Shown: piece after piece, positions 10,087-21,421 of the stretch
Numbering within the stretch: position 1 is the stretch's first letter
How the letters are laid out: every line of letters starts with the position of its first letter
NCBI GenBank assembly: GCA_965153455.1
Contig: OZ234497.1
Span: forward strand, 1,488,001-1,552,000
Source of the DNA: Sphagnum compactum
Taxonomy: Eukaryota > Bryophyta > Sphagnopsida > Sphagnales
Length of the DNA stretch: 64,000 bases
Direction of reading: 5' to 3'
Notes under the pieces: model-generated
The model's database searches: none
The model's input: only the letters and a program-made list of their open reading frames with translations
Told to the model about the DNA's origin: nothing
Position numbers and translations under genes: made by a program

Positions 10087-10500
10087 TCTAATATATTAAT
10101 TCAGTTAGTCTGTGCGTCTGTCTATCTGTCGAGGTCCTGAAACTTAGATCTCGTCTGTCCGTCTGTCGAGGTCTTGAAATCCAGATCCCGTCTGTCCGTC
10201 TGTCGAGGTTCTAAAACCCAGATCTTCGTCTGTCCGTCTATCGAGGTCCTGAAACCCAGATCTCGTCTGTCCGTCTGTCGAGGTCCTGAAACCCAGATCT
10301 CGTCTGTCCGTCTGTTGAGGTCTTGAAACCCAGATCCCGTCTGTCCGTCTGTCGAGGTCCTGAAACCCAGATTCCGTCTGTCCGTCTATCGAGGTCCTGA
10401 AACCCAGATCCCAAATTGAGATACCCAATAGATTCCAGAACCGCCAAGGTTTGAAAAGTGTCCCCCCGAACTCGAGGGCCCAAAAACTATTCAGGACCTG
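10087..10500 (+). mobile_element. Possible Helitron-like 5' end with minisatellite
   Basis: Homology with the paralogous locus (48035-48055) breaks at a CAA|TC step at 10086/10087. The new sequence begins TCTAATATATTAATTCAG and runs into GTCTGTGCGTCTGTC. A TC start inserted between A and T, followed by AT-rich DNA and CTGTC repeats, resembles Helitron 5' ends. No 3' hairpin with CTAGT end was found. Homology resumes at about 10500 (48571). The element call is tentative. Confidence 0.3.
10110..10412. repeat. 37-bp minisatellite, about 8 units
   Basis: Imperfect units of about 37 bp carry the core CTGTCCGTCTGTCGAGGTCC followed by TGAAACCCAGATC and a variable C/T. The period is not a multiple of three, so the same repeat is read in successive frames and gives the spurious minus-strand peptides seen here. 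The array stops at about 10412. Confidence 0.9.
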
Positions 10501-10780
10501 GATCCCAAGTCTTTGCAAAATGGATCTTAGAATTTTAGAATCATGTTTCCTAGTCGTCTAAAGCTGGAATATTTTGTCTAAAACATCTAGTAATGGCTTG
10601 GAGGAATCTGCTCTTTTATTAGCACATGGTAGAGCAATGGATTTGGATTGCAAAAAACTATCTGGAAGAGCACTGCCAAATTGCATAAAATTTAGTTGAT
10701 AAAAGGGGAGAATAAGACCTAAAGTTAACAGCAGTTAAATCTTCCATAGGTAGGGCCAGAGTGAACCAGCAGCCACCAGT
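10500..10780. repeat. Dispersed repeat shared with 48571-48735 and 56995-57085
   Basis: The first part (10500-10665) matches 48571-48735, and the second part (10675-10745) matches 56990-57070. The two parts are contiguous here but about 8.2 kb apart at the other locus, where the copia A element and other DNA lie between them. A short motif GTGAACCAGCAGCCACCAGTG at about 10762 recurs in variant form at about 36100 and 56415. Confidence 0.75.
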
Positions 10781-11016
10781 GCACCAGTTTGGGATGAGGC
10801 CGTTCAGGTCGTTTCAGGATGAACCCAAACCCATCCAAGTAGGCATTTTTTATTTTCCCCCGCCCTGCCCAGCATTTTGTAAGCCCCCTTCGCTCTAGCA
10901 ATTACTTTCACTAGTGGGTAACCCATGGCTACGCCACTCCAGCCACACAGACAAACACACAGACACCAAATTCTCCACATAAGGTTATGACCACACCTCA
11001 CAGACAGACAGATAGA

Positions 11017-12930
11017 CTAAGTATAGGTACTACCACCATTGATTCCACTACCAATTGGGACATCAATAGTTTCTCCTCGGTTAAGCTTTGTAATCGAATC
11101 TATCATGAGCTTACTCTCTGCAACCCAGTCAATACTATCTACTCTAACCACTGTCAATTTCAACTGCTACTCATCATTGTACATCTCTTCTTTCACTTTC
11201 AGCTTAAAGAGGTGCTCCGTGAATGTCAGCTTCTGTATTGCTTCAATGAATTTTTGGTTATTAGTTTGGCTCCATAAGAAAAGTTCTTTTGCTGGGTGTT
11301 GCATAATCTCCTCGCCAACCTCCTGGAAGGCTGTAACCCATGTTGGACCCGTATGATCTTGCACTTGGATGTTAAGCAAATACCTGCAGCCAATTGATCA
11401 AGTTCTGAATAGGAACCCAAAGAGGCACTGCAAGATTTGACAAACTCTCAATGACATCTTCCACTGTCATATTATGGGAAGAACATGCAATTCCACATAC
11501 CCTGCCCCTACAGTGGTGTCCTACTAATTATGGTTAAACAAAGGCTCCCCCTCATACAATAGACCACCAGGGTTATAACCAAGACAATGTTTCTTGAATA
11601 ATTAGGAACTGAAAGACTAACCTGTAATCACATTCCGGTACAGTGCGATCACATCTATCACACCGCCATGTACCGCCATTGTTGGTCACTTTCTTGTTGC
11701 ATTACTTACCACCATTGTCAAGTGGGCAAGCAGTGTAGCAGAAATTGTGGGGCTTGATATATAAGACCGTAGCTCTTACAGTTATCCAGTTAGGCTTATC
11801 ACCTCTACCTAGTCCTTCATCTTTGATTGCAGAGACAGTTTTGCGGAGCTCAGTTCGCATGCCACTACCACCTTCCCTGGAAATTGACTGGGAAACTGAA
11901 TGCCGTCCCTCCCCATCAAACCAATCTCGAAGTTGATGTGCTGCCGATATATCAGGATCTATAAGAGCTGTGTTGAAGATATTGTTCCAACTGATTTGCC
12001 ACTGAAATCACTGACCCTACTTGCCTTCACAGCAAGTACAGGGTTCTGACCAGAGTCACAGAGATCTTGTATCTGCTGCCCCTCTTTATGACAAAAACTG
12101 CCCCACATTATGATTTCCACACTGTGGCCAGATCTATCCTTTATCTGCAAAGTTCTCTTGTGTGTCTCAATGTCATTCTTGCGCATAATTGTACTTGAGA
12201 GATTGATTGACACAACAATTCCAATGACATCCACCATTGCATTATTTTCCATATTTTCAACATCACCAATAGGCCTAAAGTGAAACTGCTGCTGAGGGAT
12301 TGATCCATCTCCCTCAAAGCAAGGCTCCATTGTTGATGATGACTCCAGAAATATTTCCCAATCATTTTTTAAATGATTAAAATTCTTGTTTGTTGCCTTT
12401 AGAGAACCCTTTGTAAAGAAATACACCATGCCCACATCAATTTTATCAGAGAAGTGATCCACAACATTGTTGAAGCAAGTAGCTCGAATCTCTCCATTAT
12501 CTGCATCCAAAAGGTCAAAGGAGAAAACCTTGCCATCTCCCCTGGCGTTGTGGAAACGGCGGACATCACTCTTGGCAGTCACTCTTGCTTTGATAGTCCA
12601 CCGACCCTAGTATGGATTCAAGGCGGCAATTGGGACAATTCTGGCAGGTGCTTGATTCTTGGCAATGGGTCCTCTATTTGAATAAACAGGGGCAGGTTGG
12701 TAGGGAGGAGCAACACTGGGTCTTCCATATGTGTTTTGTTGCTGAACTTGCTGATTATTAACCCCACCTACTCCACCCATAGCTGGCCTCTAGAAGTCAC
12801 CAGAGTCAGTCTGAGGCACAACACTCCCTCTTCCATGTCCATCAGAGTAACTTCCATTATTGGATTGACCTATACCTCCTTTAATATTCATGTCTTGTAT
12901 GTTTTTTGTGATAAACCAAGATAGGACATC
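11017..12930 (-). pseudogene. RPA1: RPA1 pseudogene (replication protein A 70-kDa subunit, DBD-A/B/C)
   Basis: RPA1 is the large subunit of the single-strand DNA-binding complex used in replication, repair and recombination. Reading the minus strand, 12600-12930 is the glycine/glutamine-rich linker. 11959-12620 is DBD-A and DBD-B (WTIKARV, VTAKSDVRRFHNARGDGKVF, ATCFNNVVDHF, FSGKSVGTISSTQL). 11622-11955 covers the DBD-B end and the zinc ribbon (TACP...CNKKVT...CDRCDRTVPECDYR). 11017-11383 is the DBD-C end (NIQVQDHTGPTWVTAFQE to LNRGETIDV). A GT-AG intron fits 11384-11621. Damage includes a stop at PY*G (about 12610), a one-base loss near 11960, a stop in the zinc ribbon (about 11710) and a stop at NDE*QLK (about 11155). 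The N-terminal OB fold is missing. The retained intron argues for DNA-level duplication, not a processed copy. Confidence 0.88.
11384..11621 (-). other. Intron in RPA1 pseudogene
   Basis: On the minus strand the upstream exon ends GATTACAG and the intron starts GTTAGT. The intron ends GCTGCAG and the next exon starts GTATTTGC. Joining the exons keeps the conserved zinc-ribbon-to-DBD-C sequence CDYRYLLNIQ in frame. The length is 238 bp. Confidence 0.75.
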
Positions 12931-12943
12931 TGATTGATACCCT

Positions 12944-13345
12944 TTGTTTCTTGTATGTTTTTGTGATCAAATTATGTTTTCATTGATCTTGATAAACCAA
13001 GATAGCTTGAAAAAAAAAAATCATAAGTTAAAATTTCCTTCCCTTCTCCCTCCCTTCATAGAGAACATACCAAGAAATCTTGATGTCCTAGCTTCATACA
13101 ATTTCAACAGCTTCATGTTATCATACAATTGTTGCAAGAAATGCATTACTTTGTCAGGGAGAGAGGCTTGAGACAGCAAGTGTCTAGGTTGAGCATTCAG
13201 GTCAATCATGCCTAATACAGGCTGGTTGTTCTCGAGCAAACCCACTCAAATGGACTAAACACTAAAACCTGCCATCCTTTGGTGATACATCCCACTACTG
13301 TCTTTGCATGCATAAGGTTTACTTTGGCAGGCTGAGTTTCCTGCA
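12944..13345. other. Unassigned stretch upstream of RPA1 pseudogene
   Basis: A minus-strand open frame at 13021-13245 (74 residues, core SQASLPDKVMHFLQQLYDNM) has a natural amino-acid composition but matches no family I can name. It could be an exon of a host gene or a transposon remnant. It carries no RPA1 N-terminal OB-fold signature, so the missing start of RPA1 is not here. Confidence 0.25.
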
Positions 13346-13349
13346 TGAC

Positions 13350-13511
13350 ACTTCCAATGCAAAGCTGCTAGAGAAAGCTGCACTAAAAAGAAATGATGAC
13401 AGATCACAGACATGTGTTTATTGCTTAGGAACTTCCAATGCAAAGCTGCTAGAGAAAGCTACACTAAAAAGAAATGATGACAGATCACAGACATGTGTTT
13501 ATTGCTTAGGA
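13350..13511. repeat. 81-bp tandem duplication (2 units)
   Basis: Units 13350-13430 and 13431-13511 differ at very few positions (for example GCTGCAC versus GCTACAC). The period is 27 codons, so it keeps an open plus-strand frame in which CVYCLG recurs, but no known domain is visible. Confidence 0.9.
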
Positions 13512-14506
13512 AAGGTTGGTTCTACCAGTCAATTCCTGGAAGCAAAAAGTACAGCATCATGAATGCTCTTGGACATGTAGACAATGACACACTATGTAGA
13601 GCAACGATGCCAATGCACATCCATTTTCAAGTGTTTCTCAAGTCCTTTGCAATTTGCAGAATACCTATCTCCAATGCCATATTGGTTCTTTCTGTTGCAT
13701 CATTGACAATATAGACTTTTGGTGCTAAGTTTTCAAAATACCTGATAATATCCATTTTGCAACCTAATTCCAGCACTTGGTGATTTGCAGACCTTAGAAG
13801 CACACAATCAAACAAATGAGACAAACAAACCCTAACTCAAGTCTTTACCCACTGATAAGTGGAGTATGGAGGGTACTTGTGTCCACTTCATCAGCAAACT
13901 TGGTGAAAATAGATACAAACTATTAGTCCCAAGAATCTAACATATGAGATTTTCTGTTGTCCTTCCTACAGGTCCATACTGCAAGGAAAGCTGCTGAGTA
14001 CCTGCATATTCCAACACTCACCTGGCATAGGTGAAGCAAGAACGAGGGCCTTGCACGGAATGAGTCACATTCAGAAATCCTTGTACCCTGTGCAAGAAAA
14101 AAAGAATCAAAGCAATAATGGCTCTGACTGACCTGCAAACCTGCACAAGATCAAATGGTATCAATGTGTTACATTCTACTCTCACACCTAAATGACTGAC
14201 ACAGGGAAGATGGACACTGATAGTGGCAAATTAAGTAACAGAGGATCATCCACATTGCAATTTTAGGTGCTCTCCACTCCACCTGCAGCAGATGTTATTG
14301 GGCCTGCAATCTTGACATACATAGAGAGGAAGAGAGCAAGGGACTGATGCTAACAAATATAGCCACATTTAATAGAGATTTACCCATTTTCTGCCCCTGT
14401 TCACCTGTACACAAACAATTTGTTGGCTCTTACAGCTCCAATTCCAAAACATTTCAAGCTGCTGGCCTATGAATTTTTTTATGAATTTTTTTGATGAGGA
14501 TTGTTG
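13512..14506. other. Non-coding stretch
   Basis: No domain, duplicate or transposon end was recognised. Short ORFs are unsupported. Confidence 0.4.
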
Positions 14507-15155
14507 AATTTTGTTATGAATTCATTGCAGCTCTTACTTTGATTCTTACATTCTGGAGGTCAGCAAATCTCTTGAATGTGCCATTGGCATCTAAAGTTAT
14601 GAATTGAAAGACAGAGAGACACAAACATAGACACATAGAAAGAAATACAAAAGGGATTTGAATGTGGTCTCATTGAACATTGCTCTGCTCTAATCTGAAT
14701 GCATCTTCTTCAGAGAGAAATACAAAAGGGATTTGAATGTGGTCTCATTGAACATTGCTCTGCTCTGATGTGAAGCATCTGTCTGTCTCTTGGAGCTTTT
14801 TCAGATATCAGAGACATCATGGCAATTTCTTAATTTTGTTATGAATTCGTTGCAGCTCTTACTTTGATTCTTACATTCTAGAGGTCAACAAATCTCTTGA
14901 ATGTGCCATTGGCATCTAAAATTATGAATTGAAAGACAGAGAGACACAGACACAGACACACAGAGAGAAATATAAAAGGGATTTGAATGTGGTTTCATTG
15001 AACATTGCTCTGCTCTGATCTGAATGCATCTTCTTCAGAGAGAAATACAAAAGGGATTTGAATGTGGTTTCTTTGAACATTGCTCTGCTCTGATGTGAAG
15101 CATCTGTCTATCTCTTGGAGCTTTTTCAGAGATCAGAGACATCATGGCAATTTCT
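14507..15155. repeat. 325-bp tandem duplication (2 units)
   Basis: Units 14507-14831 and 14832-15155 are near-identical. Each contains a smaller internal duplication of about 75 bp (the block GAGAAATACAAAAGGGATTT occurs twice per unit). A short CACAGACACAGACA-like tract differs in length between units. The low divergence suggests a recent event. Confidence 0.9.
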
Positions 15156-15169
15156 AAGAATTTGCTTTT

Positions 15170-15290
15170 CAAAGATGTTTCCCAACTGCCCTAACTGCCG
15201 CCGGTTCCGACGTAATGTTAAAACGCAGAACGTCTTGTGACACACAGACGGACACACAAACACAATTGTAGCTTTTATATATAGGATACA
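15170..15290 (-). mobile_element. Possible Helitron-like 5' terminus
   Basis: On the minus strand, reading down from about 15289, the sequence is TCCTATATATAAAAGCTAC followed by TTTGTGTGTCCGTCTGTG and then a CG-rich motif. TC start, TATATAAAAG and CCGTCTGTC-type words are features I associate with Helitron 5' ends, and the 10087 locus has a similar layout. The 3' end was not identified. Confidence 0.3.
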
Positions 15291-15584
15291 CCCCTACTCG
15301 CTCCTACCTACCTACTCTCTCTACCTAAACCCCATCAGCCACTGTAAACCCTAACTTCATTTTCTAAATCCACTACAAGTATGGAGCTTTGGAATACAGA
15401 AGACCTTTGCAACTGTGTAGGAGCTGTGTGGAGAGCATTGGAGTAGTTGTGGAGAGCGTTGGAACAAAGCTTTGGAGCATTGGAGCAGTTGTGGAAAGCA
15501 TTGGAACAGTTGTAGACAACAACATTAAGAGGTGAGACCCTTAATTACTTTTTGTTTTTTTTGGTGACATTGTTCTCTCCTCAC

Positions 15585-16040
15585 AATGCGCATCATCATT
15601 TTCATGGTCTAGTTCTTCTTGTTGTTGTGCTCATAGGTCCTGACAATGAGGAAGACGACGACATGCATGCATTGTCATCTTCATGGTCTTTTTCTTGCTA
15701 TTGGGCTCGCAAGTCTTCATAACCAAGAAGACAACGACACACATCGTCATTTTCCCGGTCTTCTTCTTACTATTGTGCTCATAGGTCCACTTAGCCATGA
15801 AGATGACAACACGCATGCATCATCATCTCCCTAGCCTTCTTCTTACTATTGAGTTCATAGGTCTTCACAGTCAGGAAGACGACAATGTGCATGTCATCTT
15901 CTTCCTAGTCTTCTTTTTGTTGATGTGCTCACAAGTCCTCACAACCAAGAAGATGACAACGCACATGTCATCGTCTTGTTGGTCTTGTTGTTGTTATCCT
16001 CACTGCTCTTCATAACCAGGAAGAGGATAATGCATGCGAG
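15585..16040. repeat. About 74-bp minisatellite, 6 units
   Basis: Successive units start near 15637, 15713, 15785, 15861, 15935 and 16005, spaced 70-76 bp. The shared core reads GAAGACGACAACGCATGCAT then CATCTTC and TTCTTCTTGTTGT. Units are well diverged. ORFs across it on either strand are products of the repeat. Confidence 0.85.
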
Positions 16041-16373
16041 TTTAGGGGTTTTAAAAAAATAAGGAATTTGCAAAGGATAATCCATTTCCAAATAATTATT
16101 TTCCCGTCGTTGAATTTTTTTTTGTGAAATTTCTTGCTACTCCCCCAAGAAGATGACAACAATCTAGTGGTTTTAAAAAAATGTTTATGGTTGTAATGGC
16201 TGAAAGAAAGAGACTGAAGAAACTTGGTGGTGATTTGGAAGCTTAAAAAAAAGTGTTGTTTGATCAAAATTAACAATTGGAAAGTAAAATGTTGTTCCAT
16301 CACAACCGATACTTGGGGAACAAAATGTTATTCCATTAGAATCGAGAGTTGATGAATCAAGTAATCAATGTGG

Positions 16374-16946
16374 GGTGAAAACACATTAAAGTGGAGTACA
16401 TAATCTTGTCACAACTTGTTGGATTATTAATTATGGGCCATGGAACAAAATATAAATGAATAACATGTTTAAAAAAATTCTATCTATATATATATATATT
16501 ACATGTGATATGATCATATTGTATGAATTTCATGAATATATTTTGAATTACCATAACATATGATTATGGATTCATTATATTTTACTAAAATGCTTAGTTG
16601 AATGTTTTTTTGACATAGCAAGTAATGTGATGCCATTGATACAAAAGAAGGTGATTTTAAAAGATCTTGAAAACCATAAATTGAAATATACAATGAAATA
16701 TGGATTTTTAATAAAGTTCTTTATTCATTTGAATTTATAATTTAAATTTTCATTTTTTACATGTAATTTTTGATATAATTATTGACAATAGATTAAGTTT
16801 TTAAGTTTTTAAAAAAATTGTTTAACCTTGCCATATGACTTGTGCAATATAATGTATTTTAGTATAGTGTAAAATGGACTTTTATTTTAACACTAATATG
16901 TACTCCACATATGTCGGAAACTACTCCACTTTAATGTGTTTTCACC
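16374..16946. mobile_element. MITE-like element with 25-bp inverted repeats
   Basis: Bases 16374-16398 (GGTGAAAACACATTAAAGTG then GAGTA) are the exact inverted complement of 16922-16946. The 573-bp interior is AT-rich, has no coding capacity and includes a (TA)n tract at about 16482-16499. No clear target duplication could be defined, so the superfamily is left open. Confidence 0.65.
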
Positions 16947-17369
16947 TTGTAGCTTAGAATTGGCAATGGTGACTTTTTACAATTCAAATGATGAGATCGC
17001 TCCTAATACAAATTGGAAATTTCGACCAAAAAGTGGTGGGTTCGATTACATTAAAATTTACATACATTTAATTAAATGCACATAAGAAAAATTATACAAA
17101 AAAAATTAAATTTAATTATACATGTACCTTCCATCATTTAATGGAAGGTGCGAGATATTTTTTTTGAAACTTTTTTTATTGCAATACCTAAAAGAGGTTA
17201 TAATTTGTAGTAGCTGCATTTGATTGTGAGATCTTTTGTTTTGCAATAGCTGCATTTTGTTGTGTGATCTTTTTATGTCTAAAGTTTTAGGGGTAGGGTT
17301 AGAATTTTTTTATTAAAAAATAAGGATTTTATTTTTTGTAGTTTTTGGTTTAGGTTTAAAGCTTAAAAC

Positions 17370-18270
17370 CAACTGGGTCATTCAACCACCGGCACCCCCT
17401 TGTCCACCTAATATGGTTCGAAATGACAAAAAATGGATTAAGGATGGGTTGAAATAGTTGTGTAAAGTTGGCATTTGCATTGTCGCATACTATGCCAAAT
17501 GGTTGTTGACCAAACATTTGAAGGAGGTGCATGATTTAATGGTAGAAAAGACCAAACTTCGGAGGCCTTCAACTTTTAAAAGAAGTCTTCAACATCAAGA
17601 CCATGCTAAAATGAACACATCTTGGAAAATGCCATGACCATGAAGAGGTGGAATGATCAAAAGGTTATTAGTCGCGCTCATGCTAAAGCCCAATGCGAGT
17701 GGGATGAATTAGTAATTGTTGCACAATGATGTCCACCATTACCCAAACGAACTTTGGTAAAGTTAGTTCCATAACAACTATTGTAGGTGTTAGGTTTTAA
17801 TGTTTGGGGTGTGGGAAATGTGCTTCGAGATGCGGCATCACGGATGGAGAAGGATGAAAATTTACAGGAGATGATTCGATCGACCCATTTTACATATGCA
17901 TGATGATTAGAAATGGCATGGGATGTCAAAAATTGGAATTGAAAATCCACTAAAATGAATCAAACATAAGGGTTGATAGCTATATTGGATTTCCATGAAT
18001 TTAGAATGATTCATGGAAAGTAAGAAAAAATAATAATCAATGTTGTTTTTTTTTGTAAATGTGTTTCATTTGAGGTGTGTTAGGGTTTAATTTGGTGGTT
18101 TTTGGGTGTTTATAGGGTTCAGGGCACAACAAAAGAGGAGTTTGTTGCGACTACAGTTCATGTTGAAATGCAATGTTACCATTTGTACATTGTTCATCAT
18201 GTAGCAAAGGTTGCAAAGGTGGCAACTACTTACCAAACTAAACATGACATTGTAGATAATGATATCGTGT
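17370..18270 (+). pseudogene. Decayed transposon ORF with BED/C2H2-like zinc finger
   Basis: The plus strand translates to a DNA-binding-like segment: KKWIKDGLK, then IVAYYAKWLLTKHLKEVHDL, then RRPSTF and HQDHAKMN. The ..WLL..HL..VH.L spacing with an upstream C resembles the BED/C2H2 finger that opens many plant transposon proteins. Further down the same strand, VGNVLRDAASRMEKDENLQE and a second block at about 18120-18270 (GTTKEEFVATTVHVEMQC) continue the protein. Several stops and frame changes make it a pseudogene. The exact transposon family is not known to me. Confidence 0.45.
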
Positions 18271-18279
18271 AGGGTTTAT

Positions 18280-19520
18280 ACTTTATATAGTATGTTGGGT
18301 TTTTTTCACCTTTTCATTTTTTGAACTTCCCACTTTTTGAACTTTGGTCCTTTGATATACTATAGAAAACCCTTTTTTTCATTGGGTTCTTTAACATTTT
18401 TTTATCAACCCATTTTTGTACATCTTTTATTAATATAATACTTTCTTCTAGTCACATTTGTTTGATGGGTATATGGTTAATCATGTATGTCTATTTTTTT
18501 GTCATTTTCTTAATGCTTTAAATGTAAGAATCAAAACTTCAATAGTCCCATATGCACACTTTATAATTAATTTGTCTAGGGTTTACAAAAATCAACAATG
18601 TACATTGTGCAATACCTACGTCTATTTTATTAGAAATCACATCATTTAAAGATTTTTAAAGAAAATACCCACATTTTAATTAACTTATTAGCATTGTCAT
18701 GAAACCAAACATCCAATACCTACATCCTTTCTATTCTAACTTCCATAAGGCCATTTTAAATTTGTAATATCTACATATAGGTCTCCTAAATAGTTGCTAG
18801 ATTTTTTTACATCCATTGCAAAACTCGCATCATAACACATTTATTTACATTATGCTTAGGGTTCAAATTGCAATACCTACATAAACATCTCTTAATAGTT
18901 GTTGGGATTTTTTTTGTCCTTTGCAATATTCGCATATGGGTTTAAAAATAGTGTTAATTTCCTTTAACATTACAATGCCCATAGTGCTTTGTGGGCACGA
19001 AATTTTTTTAATGTCTAATACCTTTAAATAATTAATGAATTGTCAAATTATATTTCACATAATTAAAAATCTATCAAAGAATATTTTAAATGATTAAAGA
19101 ATGATCAGATAACTATTCAGGATAAATTATGATAATTAATCATTTACATTATCTAGAATAATTCTATAATAATTATTTATTCATATGACATAATAATCTA
19201 AAAGCATCAATAAATAATGTCATATAATTAAGGAATTACTAAAAAAATATTGCAAATATGTAAATGATTGATTATCATATTTAGAAAATATTTTTAAAAA
19301 TATTAATTAATTGATTATTTGGTTGAACCTTAATTATTCAGATAATTCAAATTAAGATCTAAAAATCAAATTGATAAATTGATATTTAATTTATTATTTT
19401 AATCAATTTTTTAATGTTGATGTGTTATTCAAATCATTATTTTGGATAATCATTCATGATATTTAATTATAATTAAATTAATTTAGAATAATAATTAATT
19501 AATATATATAAAGAGACATA
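18280..19520. other. AT-rich intergenic stretch
   Basis: Very AT-rich DNA with ATTAAT and TTTAAA words. No coding, RNA or transposon end was recognised. The part from about 19000 resembles 24000-24220. Confidence 0.5.
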
Positions 19521-19524
19521 TATT

Positions 19525-19790
19525 GGATACCCAAACCACTTATTCGTTATTTTCAAGTGACCTTACATGTGGGTATTGCATTTAGTGTTGAGTCTTCACC
19601 TAAGGGTACCTAAATCACCTATGGATTATTTTAGAATGAACTTGCATGTAGGTATTGCATCTAGGCCTTAGTTTTGATTCAAAGGCACCCAAACTACATA
19701 TTGGTTATTTCAAAATGACCTTACATGTGGGTATTGTGTTTAGGGTTGGGTCTTCACCTAAGGTTATTTAAATCACCTATGGATTGTTTG
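19525..19790. repeat. Diverged tandem repeat, unit about 85-90 bp (array 1)
   Basis: Three diverged units share the words GGTTATTT, GTGACCTTACATGTGGGTATT, GCATTTAGGGTTG and CTTCACCTAAG. The same unit makes a second array at 24530-24790. Both arrays are preceded by a similar AATTAAT-rich, TATATAAAGAGACATAT stretch, so the whole block is probably a dispersed repeat. Confidence 0.75.
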
Positions 19791-20230
19791 AGAAATTCTT
19801 GCACACCTTCAACATACAGATATGCACTCACAAACCCGCTTGAAACTGGAATTACTATGTAGCTTGTAGTCTAACAAGTACGGTGGTTCAAGGTAATGCA
19901 ATGAGGCTCACTAAAAATCTAATGCGTTGTGTCCACTTGGAAGATACAAAGACATTGTGAGAGAATCGTAACTCACCATGATGGAATATGAAGGGCATTA
20001 TGTTGATGTTCATTTAATGTCACGCTTGATGGTTGAACCTTTTTTGTTCCATTCGTCATAACATCTACATACAACCTCCTAATCTAACATGCATTGGATT
20101 TTTGCAAAGGTTAATCTAAAAGGAGCCATGTTAAAAAATCTTATAAGTTTTTTATTTTATTTTTTGATCAAGAGTTAAGCCTTGGGACTAAACAGCACTT
20201 GCTTAGATTGAGGAAAAAATAGACAAATTC

Positions 20231-20617
20231 AACCCCCTCTACTTCTAGCAAGTGTAGTTCCCTCACAGCAAACCCGATGATGCTCAAATTTGGAGAGAAC
20301 CTTTTACACCCCCTAAACAAGAACTGTTTTAAGTTTGGCACAAATCCAACAATGGATTTGAGAGGAACAATTATTTGAAACAGGCTTTGTCATGGAAATC
20401 CTTCCATGAATTTCACTACAAACACCCTCTACTTCCAGCAAGTGTAGCTCCGTCACAGCAAACTCGATGATGCTAAAATTTGAAGAGAACCCTCTACACC
20501 TCCTAAACAAGAACTGTTTTAAGTTTGGCACAAATCCAACGGTGGATTTGGGAGGAACAACTATTTGAAACAAAACTCCAGACGCTTTGTCATGGAAATC
20601 CTTCCATGCTTATTTTT
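20231..20617. repeat. 190-bp tandem duplication (2 units)
   Basis: Units begin at about 20231 and 20421 and share CCCTCTACTTC, GTGTAG, CAAGAACTGTTTTAAGTTTG and GGAAATCCTTCCATG. The second unit carries a short insertion near its end. Minus-strand ORFs here merely repeat the unit. Confidence 0.85.
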
Positions 20618-21421
20618 TGCACACACCCTTTTCAAGAACAACACCCTTCCACACACATGAAAACTAATCTTTTCCTCACACATTCCTTCTCTCCCTTTCC
20701 CCTTCTACACACACAAAATACTCCTCTCTCCTTTGGTAAGCCTCCATGACCTTCTTTGAGCTTGTTCCCCTTGACCAATGGAAGCTTCGAAATCCTTCCC
20801 TCCAATCAATGGCCTCTTCATCCTTTAAGAGCCAATGAGAATTGAGAATGATTTGCCCTCCAATTGATTTTAGGATGAAAATTTTTGGGCCCAATGAAAC
20901 ACAAAAAATATTCCATCCTCCAATCAAATAGGATGACAATCCTCATGATTAATGGGATTGGAGGACTCATCATTCCCCTTATCTTGGATATCTTGGTGAG
21001 GTTTTTTGAGCTTGATCCTTATCCTTTCCGTCCGTTGACCTTCACATCCTACTTGTTCATCCTAATCATTTCACGTAACTAACTACTAGGACAATTTATG
21101 GGTAGTAACAAGTAAACATCCTTGAGTCCTTACTTGACTAAATCAATTCAATGGTTGAAGTAACATCCCCGCGTACCATTTACTCTTTTGATATCCCCTA
21201 CTTATTTTTTTCTTCCATGCACTAATTAACTATGCAGTACATAGTAAATTGGAATTAAAATTTGCATCACAAAAACCCCCACATACTCCTAGATCCACCA
21301 TCGAAATTAGGGGTCGATGAATCCATTAGATCTAGGATGTTCGAATTTTCATGAGGTTCCGCTGTCACTCCCACACCTTACGCCTACCCTAATTTGTTAA
21401 ATAAAAAGGCCTCAACCCCTT

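Noticed and set aside
10144-10518. Minus-strand repeat protein (GFQDLDRRTD units)
   Set aside because: Product of the 37-bp minisatellite, whose period shifts frame every unit; no conserved protein is implied.
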